From contig JAAEZA010000010.1 in assembly GCA_018223125.1 (NCBI GenBank), forward strand, positions 1 through 40,086: 40,086 nt of DNA, given 5' to 3'. Shown here piece after piece: positions 31,706-39,859 of this stretch. Each line of letters opens with the position of its first letter. The first letter of the stretch is position 1. Origin of the DNA: Paracoccaceae bacterium (GTDB lineage: Bacteria; Pseudomonadota; Alphaproteobacteria; Rhodobacterales; Rhodobacteraceae). Under the pieces are notes generated by a model. That model was not told the DNA's origin and made no database searches. It worked only from the letters and a program-made list of their open reading frames with translations. Made by a program: the position numbers and the translations under genes.

Positions 31706-33754
31706 ATGCGCCTGCGCCGCCTGATTGTCTGCTTTGCTGTGCTGGCGATATGCGCGCTTGGCGCCCAAAAGGGGCTGGCAGTTTGGGTGGCGAAAACAGA
31801 AATGCCCTCTCTGACGCCGGAAGTTTCCGTCGTGGTGGAGGACCGGCAGGGCCGTTTGCTCCGCGCCTTTACCGTTGATGACGGAAGGTGGCGGATGCCG
31901 GTAGAGCTTGGGGAAGTATCGCCTAACTATCTAAACCAGCTGGTCGCCTTTGAAGACAAACGGTTCTACCGGCATAGCGGCGTGGATGCACGGGCAGCCC
32001 TGCGCGCAATCGGGCAGGCCGTCACCAGCGGAAGAATCGTTTCCGGCGGATCGACGATTACCATGCAGGTGGCCCGGCTTCTGGAAGACAGCGGAACCGG
32101 ATCATGGCCCGGCAAACTGCGCCAGATACGTTTGGCCTGGGCGCTTGAAGAAAAGCTTGGCAAAGATGAAATCCTGCAACTCTACCTGCATCTCGCGCCG
32201 TTCGGTGGCAATCTGGAAGGTGTGCGGGCCGCATCGCTCGGCTATTTCCGCAAGGAACCAATCCGCCTCACCGAAGCAGAGGCGGCCCTTCTGGTTGCCT
32301 TGCCCCAAGCCCCAGAACGGCGCAGGCCGGACCGCTACCACTCCAGCGCGGTTGCTGCCCGCGACAGGGTGCTTGCGCGGGGGCATTCGGCCGGCGTGCT
32401 GGATGCGGATACAGTGTCTGCCGCCCTGCTGGAGCCGGTCCCGAAGCAAAGGTACCGGTTCGACACGCTTGCCCCCCATCTGGCAGAACGGATGGTTGCG
32501 CAGGCACCTGATCGCAGGCGGCACCGGCTGACGATGGAGCGTGAAATTCAGATCAAAGCGGAAGCGTTGTTGCGCGCACGGGTACAGGGGCGACACAGTT
32601 CAATGTCCGGTGCGATTATGGTCCTCAATCATCAAAGCGGCGAGGTGGTCGCTTCGGTCGGTTCCCCCGATTATCTGGATGCTCGACGACAGGGTTTTGT
32701 CGATATGACGCTTGCAGTCCGCTCCCCCGGGTCCACCTTAAAACCGCTGATCTACGGACTGGCCTTCGAGCAGGGGCTGGCCCACCCCGAAACCGTCATC
32801 GCGGACAGGCCGGTGCGGTTTGGCAGCTATGCACCGCAGAATTTCGACAAACAGTTTCACGGGGAACTGCGGGTCCGCAAAGCACTGCAGATGTCCCTGA
32901 ACATCCCTGCGGTCAGCCTGCTGGATGCGGTGGGTCCCGGGGTGCTGATGGCGCGTATGCGCCGTGCGGGGGCGAAACCGGTTCTACCGAACGGACGCCC
33001 TGCCGGGCTCGCGGTCGGACTTGGCGGGGTTGGATTGCGTTTGCAGGATCTGGTTGCCATTTTCGGTTCAATCGCTCGGGGCGGAGCAGCTGTGGAGTTG
33101 ACGTGGCGTGCTGGGGAGGGGCCTGCCGTTTCGGCGCGCCCACCTGTCCTGAGCGATGTGGCTGCGTGGTATGTAGGCGATATATTGCGTGGGGTGCCCG
33201 CGCCGGTGTCTGCGCGGCAGGGTGAAATTGCATATAAGACGGGGACGTCCTACGGGCATCGTGACGTTTGGGCGATCGGTTTTGACGGGCGCCATACCGT
33301 GGGAGTCTGGCTTGGACGGGCTGACGGGGCGGCCATGCCGGGCGAATTGGGCGCCGGACTGGCAGCACCTCTCCTGTTTGACGTTTTTTCGGCTGTGAAG
33401 CCTGCGGCTGATCCGTTGCCGCCTCCGCCTGCTGCCGCACTGACAGTGACAACGGAAGCCTTGCCGCAGACCCTGAAAAATTTTCGTCCGCGCGGGCAGA
33501 TCGGAAGGGATGCAGGGCCGAGAATTACCTTCCCGCCAGACGGGGCCCGACTGGCCCTTGGCGCGGACCCCGAGCTTGTCGCCAAGGTGGACAGGGGCGT
33601 GCCGCCGTTTACGTGGCTTGCAAACGGTGTGCCTGTGGTTGTCGGGCATTTCGAGCGGCAGGTGGTTCTGGATGCACCCGGCGCGGGGTTTCTGTCGCTA
33701 TCGGTTGTGGATGCGACAGGTGTTTCCCAAGGGGTGCGGGTTACGCTGGACTGA
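31706..33754 (+). CDS. pbpC: Penicillin-binding protein 1C (bifunctional glycosyltransferase/transpeptidase)
   Basis: A 682-residue peptidoglycan synthase with one N-terminal membrane segment (about 5-25). The glycosyltransferase domain has the catalytic E83 in AFEDKRFYRHSGVD and the second motif GGSTITMQVARLL. The transpeptidase domain has the S343-T-L-K346 box in SPGSTLKPLIYG, the SLN motif in LQMSLNIPAVSLL and the K511-T-G513 motif in YKTGTSYGHRD. A C-terminal beta domain typical of PBP1C (about 600-682, PPDGARLALGADPELVAKV) follows. The ATG directly touches the TAG of the macroglobulin gene, so the two are translated as a pair, consistent with repair of murein when the envelope is attacked. 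The convergent SDR gene ends six bases downstream. Confidence 0.96.
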   Translation: MRLRRLIVCFAVLAICALGAQKGLAVWVAKTEMPSLTPEVSVVVEDRQGRLLRAFTVDDGRWRMPVELGEVSPNYLNQLVAFEDKRFYRHSGVDARAALRAIGQAVTSGRIVSGGSTITMQVARLLEDSGTGSWPGKLRQIRLAWALEEKLGKDEILQLYLHLAPFGGNLEGVRAASLGYFRKEPIRLTEAEAALLVALPQAPERRRPDRYHSSAVAARDRVLARGHSAGVLDADTVSAALLEPVPKQRYRFDTLAPHLAERMVAQAPDRRRHRLTMEREIQIKAEALLRARVQGRHSSMSGAIMVLNHQSGEVVASVGSPDYLDARRQGFVDMTLAVRSPGSTLKPLIYGLAFEQGLAHPETVIADRPVRFGSYAPQNFDKQFHGELRVRKALQMSLNIPAVSLLDAVGPGVLMARMRRAGAKPVLPNGRPAGLAVGLGGVGLRLQDLVAIFGSIARGGAAVELTWRAGEGPAVSARPPVLSDVAAWYVGDILRGVPAPVSARQGEIAYKTGTSYGHRDVWAIGFDGRHTVGVWLGRADGAAMPGELGAGLAAPLLFDVFSAVKPAADPLPPPPAAALTVTTEALPQTLKNFRPRGQIGRDAGPRITFPPDGARLALGADPELVAKVDRGVPPFTWLANGVPVVVGHFERQVVLDAPGAGFLSLSVVDATGVSQGVRVTLD

Positions 33755-33760
33755 CCAAAG

Positions 33761-34570
33761 CTACCCGATCCGGCAGCCTGACGCCCCGTCTACCCGCAAG
33801 CTGATTCCCGAAATAAACCCCGCCTCGTCAGAGGCCAGAAACAGCGCGGCATTGGCTACGTCCTGCGCTGTTCCCTGACGTTTCATCGGCACGCGGGCGG
33901 CCCGTTCTGCCGCCACATCGGCGCGGCTGCGATCCCAGGCTTTGGCGCGGGCGTCCACGGCCATGACCGTGTCGATCATGCCGGGCTGGATGGCAACGGC
34001 ACGGATGCCATATTCCGCATTCTGGATCGCCTGTTGTTCTGTAAGCGCAAGAATTGCCGCTTTGGACGCTTTATAACCGACCCACGGGTAGGTTTCCGTT
34101 GCTGCTATTGATGAAATATTAATGATTACGCCGCTATTCTGATTGCGCATCACCGGCAGGGCGTGTTTGGCGGCCAGCACCATGGCCCGCAAGTTCAACC
34201 GCATGATGTGGTCAAAAGCGTCGGCGTCAATTTCAGTAATCGGGGCATCGCCTGCCTCTATCGACAGGCCGACGTTGTTGTGCAAAATGTCGAGCCTGCC
34301 CCAAAGCGCGACGGTCTGTGAAATCGTGTCTTTTATCTGGGCTTCTTCCAGCACATCGCAGGCAATCGCCTGTGCGGTGCCTCCTGCGGCGGTGATTTCG
34401 TCGGCCACGGCGCGGGCTGCTTTGATGGAACGATCTGCGACCATCACTTTCGCGCCCTCCCGCGCAAAGGTAAGCGCGGTGGCGCGTCCGTTGCCCATCG
34501 GCGCAGCAGGACTGTCGGAAGGGGCTTGTCCGCCGCCGAAGATAAGGGCGATTTTGTTGTTCAGGCGCAT
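33761..34570 (-). CDS. Short-chain dehydrogenase/reductase (SDR) with extended glycine loop
   Basis: A 269-residue NAD(P)-dependent oxidoreductase of the classical SDR fold. The catalytic set is S153/S154 (INISSIAATE), Y166 and K170 (YKASK), with N98-N-V-G101 (NNVG) and PGMIDT later in the chain. The cofactor loop is unusual: instead of TGxxxGxG it reads FGGGQAPSDSPAAPMGNG, an insertion of about eight residues before the last glycines, like a subgroup I recall with long GxGPGWGNG loops. The substrate is unknown. Its ATG overlaps the stop of the FAD oxidoreductase gene by one base, so the two probably act on one substrate. Confidence 0.9.
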   Translation of the reverse strand: MRLNNKIALIFGGGQAPSDSPAAPMGNGRATALTFAREGAKVMVADRSIKAARAVADEITAAGGTAQAIACDVLEEAQIKDTISQTVALWGRLDILHNNVGLSIEAGDAPITEIDADAFDHIMRLNLRAMVLAAKHALPVMRNQNSGVIINISSIAATETYPWVGYKASKAAILALTEQQAIQNAEYGIRAVAIQPGMIDTVMAVDARAKAWDRSRADVAAERAARVPMKRQGTAQDVANAALFLASDEAGFISGISLRVDGASGCRIG

Positions 34571-35643
34571 TATTCACTCCCTGTGTTTGCAAAGCGGTTC
34601 GGGTGAAACGGATCGAGCAGGGCATGGCGCTGACCTGTCGTGATTTCATCTGTGGCCAGCGCCCCGACAGCAGGTGCCAGCGTGGCACCGGAATGCATGA
34701 CGGTCAGGTAAAGCCCTTGCAGCGGGCTGCCTATTACGGGAAAGCCGTCTTGTGGCGTGGGTCGCAGACCCAAAGTATGGTGAGAATATTCCAGCGGTGC
34801 CGGGGGGCAGAGTGCCTTTTGCAAACGTTCAAACAGGATTTGTGCGCCTGTTTCCGGATCATCGTTGACCGCACCACCGCCAAAATCGCCGCCTGCGGTG
34901 ATCGTTCCGTCCGGCCATTGCGCCATATGAAGGTCTTCCGTCAGGATCGTCCGGTTGATCAGTGGAGGCGCGGGCTTTGTATGGATCAGCAGACCGGGCG
35001 GGGCCGTCATCGGGATTTTTACACCAACGGTTTGGGCAAGCTGTCCTGTATGACGGCCAGCGGCCAGAACGGTAACATCGGCTTTCAGTTCTGCGTGTTC
35101 GGTCCTTACGCCTGTGACCCTGTCCTGTTGCCGCAGAACGGACAGGACACGGGATCTGACATACTCAGCGCCAGCCTTCACTGCGCGTTCCCGAAGGAAG
35201 ACAGCCGCCTCATGGGGGGCAACGTGGCCTTCCACAGGGCAAATCAATCCCCGTTCGGGGCGGACGGAAAGACGGGGTTCCAGCTCTGCCATCTGTTTAG
35301 CGCTGACCCACGTCATCGGATAGCCCCAAGGCGTGTGCTCGTCGTATACGGTTTGCAGCGGTGTGCCGTAAAAGCTGGTGTAAAGAGTTCCGTTCCGCCG
35401 GTAGGGCAGGTCGGGGTAAGTGGCCTTCAGCGCATCCCAGCGCTCCATCGAAAACCGCCGCAAATCGTAGTAAAACCGCGGATTTTCGTAAGTTGCGTTG
35501 GTCCAGCCGAGCGACATGGCGCTGGCTGCGCCGCCGGTATCGGAAGGGTCAACAAGTGTGACCTTGCACCCTGCCTCTGCCAGATGCCAGGCCATGGCGC
35601 TGCCGATAATGCCCGCGCCGGTTACCAGTGTCGATTGTGCCAT
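34570..35643 (-). CDS. FAD-dependent oxidoreductase of the DAO (D-amino-acid/glycine oxidase) family
   Basis: A 357-residue flavoprotein. The dinucleotide-binding motif is VTGAGIIGSAMAWHLAEAGCKVTLVD (G9, G11, G14), followed by the DAO-family blocks GGAASAMSLGWTNA, CPVEGHVAPHEAAVFLRERAVKAGAEY, VTVLAAGRHTGQLAQTVG, YSHHTLGLRPTPQDGFPVIG and the C-terminal GLYLTVMHSGATLAPAVGALATDEI, where the flavin contact HSG occurs. These enzymes oxidise amines or imino acids to imines with FADH2 formation; the specific substrate is not visible. It is transcribed first in a two-gene unit with the SDR. Confidence 0.9.
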   Translation of the reverse strand: MAQSTLVTGAGIIGSAMAWHLAEAGCKVTLVDPSDTGGAASAMSLGWTNATYENPRFYYDLRRFSMERWDALKATYPDLPYRRNGTLYTSFYGTPLQTVYDEHTPWGYPMTWVSAKQMAELEPRLSVRPERGLICPVEGHVAPHEAAVFLRERAVKAGAEYVRSRVLSVLRQQDRVTGVRTEHAELKADVTVLAAGRHTGQLAQTVGVKIPMTAPPGLLIHTKPAPPLINRTILTEDLHMAQWPDGTITAGGDFGGGAVNDDPETGAQILFERLQKALCPPAPLEYSHHTLGLRPTPQDGFPVIGSPLQGLYLTVMHSGATLAPAVGALATDEITTGQRHALLDPFHPNRFANTGSE

Positions 35644-35707
35644 ATTCCACCCTGTTCTCTAACGGATGGGTGGCATGTTTCGGGGGGGAGGTGCAAAATT
35701 ATTTGTG

Positions 35708-35724
35708 GTTTCGGCCCCCGAAAC
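35708..35724 (-). terminator. Small hairpin after the HD hydrolase gene
   Basis: GTTTCGG (35708-35714) pairs with CCGAAAC (35718-35724) across three bases, nine bases after the HD gene stop. A second GTTTCGGGGG at 35677-35686 can pair with the same CCCCCGAAAC, so two alternative foldings exist. A T-containing run (AATAATTTT on the minus strand) follows. A weak terminator is the simplest reading. Confidence 0.4.
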
Positions 35725-35732
35725 GCTGCGGG

Positions 35733-36374
35733 CTAGCAGGCCTCGCCGGTCAGGGTTTCGCAAAACGCCCGCATAAAGCCCACCCGTTCAGCCGCCATTG
35801 CGCGGGCGGTCGGGGTGCACAGGGTTTCAGCGATGCCGAACAGTTTGGTCTGGAAATGGTCAAGCGCATAGGTGCCTTCGTCCAGTTCGCGGTCTGTGGC
35901 CATCGGATCGGTCGGATGAAACAGCGTGCGCCCCAACTGGCCGGACACGGCAAAACACCGCGCGATCCCGATGGCGCCCAATGCGTCAAGCCTGTCCGCA
36001 TCCTGAAGCACCTGTGCTTCGAGCGTTTCGGGGCGGATGTTGGCGGAGTAGCTGTGTGCGTGAATTGTGTGATGCAGGTTGTCGAGCAATGCAGCGGGAT
36101 AGCGGGTGGTTTTCAGATATTCCGCCGCATAATTCGCAGAAAGATAGGATGCCTCGGCCCGCTTGGGGGAGGATTTCGGCGGGTTGATGATGTCGTGGAA
36201 AATGGCGGCAGGATGCAAAACCCGCAGATCGGCGCCTTCGGCCTGTGCGATGGTCTGGCAATTGTGCCAGACCCGTTTCACATGGGCCAGATCATGGGCG
36301 GAGTCCCTCTGGCTGGCCCAGACACGGCGCAGTTCGGCCATGTAAAGAGTGTGCGTGGCAGTCGCCACAATCAA
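35733..36374 (-). CDS. HD-domain metal-dependent phosphohydrolase (YedJ-like)
   Basis: A 213-residue HD-superfamily protein. Metal-binding residues are visible as H27 and H31 in SAHDLAHVKRVW, the HD pair H60-D61 in AAIFHDIINPPK, and the downstream aspartate in LQDADRLDALGAIGIARCF, the typical order of uncharacterised YedJ-type hydrolases. Substrates in the family are phosphomonoesters or nucleotides; none can be assigned. The ATG overlaps the engB stop by four bases (ATGA), so it is translated with engB. It is the last gene of the yidC-MOSC-engB-HD unit. Confidence 0.88.
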   Translation of the reverse strand: MIVATATHTLYMAELRRVWASQRDSAHDLAHVKRVWHNCQTIAQAEGADLRVLHPAAIFHDIINPPKSSPKRAEASYLSANYAAEYLKTTRYPAALLDNLHHTIHAHSYSANIRPETLEAQVLQDADRLDALGAIGIARCFAVSGQLGRTLFHPTDPMATDRELDEGTYALDHFQTKLFGIAETLCTPTARAMAAERVGFMRAFCETLTGEAC

Positions 36375-37021
36375 ACGATCCCGGCGACAATCGCGCGCAG
36401 GGTTTCCACACCTTCACCCTTTGCAGAGCTGGTTTTCACCAGTTCCGGATAGGCCGCAGGATACTTGCGGATCGCCTCAATCGTGCGGTCGATCACCTTG
36501 TCCAGTTCTTCGGCGCGCAGCTTGTCGCATTTGGTCATGACAACCTGAAAGGTAACAGCGGATTTGGACAGCAGATCCATGATTTCGAGATCAACCTTCT
36601 TGGGTCCGTGGCGCGAATCGATCAGCAGGAACACGCGGCGCAGGGACGGGCGTCCCGACAGATAGGATTTCAGCAGCCGTTGCCATTTTTCCACCACCGC
36701 CACAGGGGCGTTGGCAAAGCCATAGCCCGGCACGTCAACAAGATAGTGTTCCGGCCCCATGGTGAAAAAGTTGATTTCCTGCGTGCGCCCCGGCGTGTTC
36801 GATGTGCGGGCCAGCGCCTTGCGTCCGGTCAGTGCATTGATAAGCGAGGATTTTCCCACGTTTGAGCGGCCTGCAAAGCAAACCTCGATCCGGTCGGGAT
36901 CGGGCAGTCCGGACATGGCGACAACGCCTTTCAGGAAATCGGTATTGCCCGCAAAAAGCAGACGGCCCTTTTCCAGAGCCTCCGCATCGGGTCTTTCGGC
37001 CAGTGTGAATTGCATATCCAT
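36371..37021 (-). CDS. engB: Ribosome biogenesis GTPase EngB (YihA)
   Basis: A 216-residue GTPase needed for assembly of the large ribosomal subunit. G1 is GRSNVGKSS (51-59), G3 DVPG (96-99), G4 TKCD (163-166) and G5 SSAKG (198-202); the segment TSNTPGRTQEINFF is the EngB switch I. I take the ATG at 37019-37021: its first base is the last base of the MOSC stop codon (TGATG), so translation can pass straight across. A longer reading from 37105 would overlap the MOSC gene by 85 bases. Confidence 0.96.
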   Translation of the reverse strand: MDMQFTLAERPDAEALEKGRLLFAGNTDFLKGVVAMSGLPDPDRIEVCFAGRSNVGKSSLINALTGRKALARTSNTPGRTQEINFFTMGPEHYLVDVPGYGFANAPVAVVEKWQRLLKSYLSGRPSLRRVFLLIDSRHGPKKVDLEIMDLLSKSAVTFQVVMTKCDKLRAEELDKVIDRTIEAIRKYPAAYPELVKTSSAKGEGVETLRAIVAGIV

Positions 37022-37776
37022 CAGAGCAGTTCCAGCTTGTCGCCGAGTTTTACGTCGCCGGTTTCGATTACTTCGCCGTAAACGCCAAAGTCCTTGTGAC
37101 CCCATCCTTCGGACAGGAGCGCGAGCGTGTCCAGATCCCTTTCGCCGGTTGCCGGATTGGCAGAGGTCGCAGGGCAGCGCGTGATGCGTTCGCGGATGGC
37201 AAGGCGGGTGGTGCCGATCTGCACCTCGCGCCCGATCCAGTCAAACTCGGCCCAAGGTTCCAGCCCGTCGATCCAGATATTCCCGCGCCAGCGCAGCGGG
37301 GAAACGTCCTGTCCCGCCTTGTCAGCAATCGCCCGCAAGGAAGCCCGCGAATTGATCGAAACAGACGGGAAGGCGGTGTCGGTCATGCCCCTATCCGGCG
37401 CCCGCACGATCCTGTCAGAGGCCGCACGGTCCGCCGGCATGATCGGTTTGGTCCATTCCACCAGTCGGGCGGCCTGTTCGGGAATGTCGGGATTTATCGA
37501 CAAATCGGGCCGGTCCGGATGGCTGAAGGTCAGGGTATTTGTGGCTTCGTCGGTTTTTACCTTGATAGCCATAAGCGCGGGGGCCTTGGCCCCGCGGGAG
37601 AAGTTGACACAATGGGCCCACGTTGGGGCCGCATCGTTGAATTTGCTCATCTCGTGGGCCACGGCCCAGACACGATCCATTGGCATGGTTTTACCAGCCT
37701 GCAGGGTCACCGCAGACAGAGCCTCACTGCCGTGCGCTTTCACGGGGTGGCGGTAAAGCTCTGTGACCGTGATCAT
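37021..37776 (-). CDS. MOSC domain-containing protein
   Basis: A 251-residue protein with a MOSC_N beta-barrel (2-85, VTELYRHPVKAHGSEAL) and a C-terminal MOSC domain (about 120-250). The expected molybdenum-ligand cysteine is C201 in ITRCPATSANPATGERD, as in YcbX/mARC-type enzymes and the molybdenum-cofactor sulfurase tail. Members with this cysteine reduce N-hydroxylated compounds or carry sulfur to Moco; which applies is unknown. There is no ferredoxin domain as in YcbX. The gene overlaps yidC upstream by four bases and engB downstream by one, so it is embedded in the essential cluster. Confidence 0.93.
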   Translation of the reverse strand: MITVTELYRHPVKAHGSEALSAVTLQAGKTMPMDRVWAVAHEMSKFNDAAPTWAHCVNFSRGAKAPALMAIKVKTDEATNTLTFSHPDRPDLSINPDIPEQAARLVEWTKPIMPADRAASDRIVRAPDRGMTDTAFPSVSINSRASLRAIADKAGQDVSPLRWRGNIWIDGLEPWAEFDWIGREVQIGTTRLAIRERITRCPATSANPATGERDLDTLALLSEGWGHKDFGVYGEVIETGDVKLGDKLELL

Positions 37777-39587
37777 TTTTCCTGCGCTTTCTTGCGTTTG
37801 AAACCGCCAATGATGTTACCGAAGATATCCGGCTTCACCCCTTGCAGACGCATGATGGAATATTGCTGGATGAAGGTGATCGTGTTGTTGGCCACCCAGT
37901 AAACCACCAGACCGCTGGCAAACTGGCCGAGCATGAACATGAACACCCAAGGCATCCACGCAAAGATCTGCGCCTGTGTCTTGTCGGTGGGGGCCGGATT
38001 CAGCTTTTGTTGCAGCCACATGGTCACGCCCATCAGGATCGGGAAGACACCGATGGAGAAGATCGCAAAGAAGGATGCGGGATCGGGCGCGGACCAAGGC
38101 AGCAGGCCGAACAGGTTCAGGATAGAGGTCGGATCCGGTGCGGAGAGGTCTTCGATCCAGCCGATGAACGGCGCGTGGCGCAGTTCGATCGTCACGAAGA
38201 TCACCTTGTAGAGCGAGAAGAAGATCGGAATCTGCAAAAGGATCGGCAGACAGCCCGCGGCGGGGTTTACCTTCTTCTCCTTGTAGAGCTTCATCATCTC
38301 CTGCTGCATCTTCTGGCGGTCGTCTCCGGCCCGTTCCTTGATCTTTTCCATCTCCGGCTGAAGCTCTTTCATCCGCGCCATGGAAGCATAGGATTTATAG
38401 GCCAGCGGGAAGAGGATCGCCTTGATTACAAGGGTCAGACCGATGATGGCCCAGCCCATATTGCCGATCTGGGCGTTCAGCCAGTGTAGAACCTGGAAAA
38501 TCGGTTTGGTCAGGAAGAAGAACATGCCCCAGTCGATGGAATCCACGAACTGCTGAACGCCTTGTTCGTCCTGATACTTCTTGATCGTTGCCCATTCCTT
38601 TGCACCCGCAAACATCGAAGATGTGGTTTCCGCAGTTGCGCCGGCGGCAATGGTCATGGTGGGCTGGCGCATATCGGTCTGATAGACGTCATTGGACGGC
38701 GTGTATTTCGCAACCGATGTGAAGGGCGAACCCGGTGCAGGCACCAGCGTTGTCATCCAGTATTTATCGGTGAAACCGATCCAGCCGTCGTTCGCCACTT
38801 TGATCTTGTCAACATTACCGCCCTCAGAGCCGTCGGCATCCAGATCGGGCATGTCGTCATAGTCGATTTCCTGAATCTCGCCGTCGGAAGCACGCACAAC
38901 GCCTTCGTGCAGGATGTAAAACCCGATGGTTTCCGGTTCGCCTTCGCGGGCAACAATACCGTAGGGCTGTACCCGAACATCTGCATCGGTGGTGTTTTCA
39001 ACGCCCTGTTTGATCGAGAACATATAATCTTCGTCAATCGAAATGGTGCGGCGGAAGATCAGGCCCTTGCCGTTGTCCCATTTCAGGGTGACAGGGGAAT
39101 CCGTGGTCAGAACATCGCCGGATTCGACCTCCCAAGGGGTGTTGGCCCCCGGAACATCGGCAAAATCCAAACCGCCCGCAGGGGCCCAGCCGTAAAGCGC
39201 ATAATAGGCGTTCGGGCCGCCAGCAGGGGACAGCAGGGTCACTTTTTCGGACGGGTCGTTCAGTTCAACGTTGTAATCCAGCAAGCGCAGGTCATCAAAA
39301 CGACCGCCGGTCAGGGACAAAGACCCTTCGACACGGCTGGTTTTGATCTGGACACGGGCGGTCTTGCCCAGCGCCGCAGTGCGGCTGTCTGCGGGCTGTC
39401 CGTCCACTGTCGGCACGCCTGTTGCGACCTCCGCATTCGGTGCGGTCGCAATGCCCTGTGCCGTGGTCTCTGTGCTTGTCGGCTCTACCGGAACCGGCTC
39501 TTGCGGTGGGAACAGGGCGAACCACCCGAGGATCACGAGCATGCTCAGACCGGTTGCAAGGAGAAGATTCTTGTTTTGATCGTCCAT
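37773..39587 (-). CDS. yidC: Membrane protein insertase YidC
   Basis: A 604-residue inner-membrane insertase that integrates membrane proteins with or without the Sec translocon. MDDQNKNLLLATGLSMLVILGWFALFPP gives the first anchor, residues to about 370 make the large periplasmic beta-sandwich, and the C-terminal five-helix core includes GWAIIGLTLVIKAILFPLAYKSYASMARMKELQPEM and NPAAGCLPILLQIPIFFSLYKVI. The start is ATG 39585-39587; a longer reading from 39707 adds residues that fall on the promoter region. Its TGA overlaps the MOSC start. rnpA and rpmH, often upstream, are not next to it here: an OxyR-like gene precedes instead. Confidence 0.97.
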   Translation of the reverse strand: MDDQNKNLLLATGLSMLVILGWFALFPPQEPVPVEPTSTETTAQGIATAPNAEVATGVPTVDGQPADSRTAALGKTARVQIKTSRVEGSLSLTGGRFDDLRLLDYNVELNDPSEKVTLLSPAGGPNAYYALYGWAPAGGLDFADVPGANTPWEVESGDVLTTDSPVTLKWDNGKGLIFRRTISIDEDYMFSIKQGVENTTDADVRVQPYGIVAREGEPETIGFYILHEGVVRASDGEIQEIDYDDMPDLDADGSEGGNVDKIKVANDGWIGFTDKYWMTTLVPAPGSPFTSVAKYTPSNDVYQTDMRQPTMTIAAGATAETTSSMFAGAKEWATIKKYQDEQGVQQFVDSIDWGMFFFLTKPIFQVLHWLNAQIGNMGWAIIGLTLVIKAILFPLAYKSYASMARMKELQPEMEKIKERAGDDRQKMQQEMMKLYKEKKVNPAAGCLPILLQIPIFFSLYKVIFVTIELRHAPFIGWIEDLSAPDPTSILNLFGLLPWSAPDPASFFAIFSIGVFPILMGVTMWLQQKLNPAPTDKTQAQIFAWMPWVFMFMLGQFASGLVVYWVANNTITFIQQYSIMRLQGVKPDIFGNIIGGFKRKKAQEK

Positions 39588-39822
39588 GATCTGCCTTGAA
39601 AACGTTTGGAAATGTTTGAGGCGGTTCAATAGATTTGACAGGCAAAGGTCAAGGGATAAGGGCTGTATTGCTGCGTTTGGGCGCAGACTGTCTGACCGGC
39701 ACGGCATCAGCCGCAGCCGAATGTGCTGACGAAAGAGCAGCTTAGGGCAGGGAAATGGTGGGGTCTTTCAGGAAACGGGTCGGAACCAAAGCCGCGCGTT
39801 AAAGCAGGGCAAAAGCCGGGTT
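39588..39822. other. Non-coding gap upstream of yidC
   Basis: Between the LysR-type gene and yidC lies a 272-base gap, of which the right part is the terminator listed separately. On the minus strand TTGACC (39652-39647) lies about 60 bases before the yidC ATG and could be a -35 element, with a weak ATTGAA 16 bases on. No small gene is visible. Confidence 0.4.
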
Positions 39823-39847
39823 AAAAGGCGAAGCGCAGGGATTCGCC
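39823..39847 (-). terminator. Terminator of the LysR-type regulator gene
   Basis: On the minus strand GGCGAA (39847-39842) pairs with TTCGCC (39832-39827), nine-base loop, followed by TTTT (39826-39823). It begins 13 bases after the stop at 39860. Confidence 0.6.
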
Positions 39848-39859
39848 CCGTGACAAAGA

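Noticed and set aside
39588-39707. N-terminal extension of YidC
   Set aside because: The added residues do not resemble YidC, which starts at the short polar MDDQNKN segment before its first helix.
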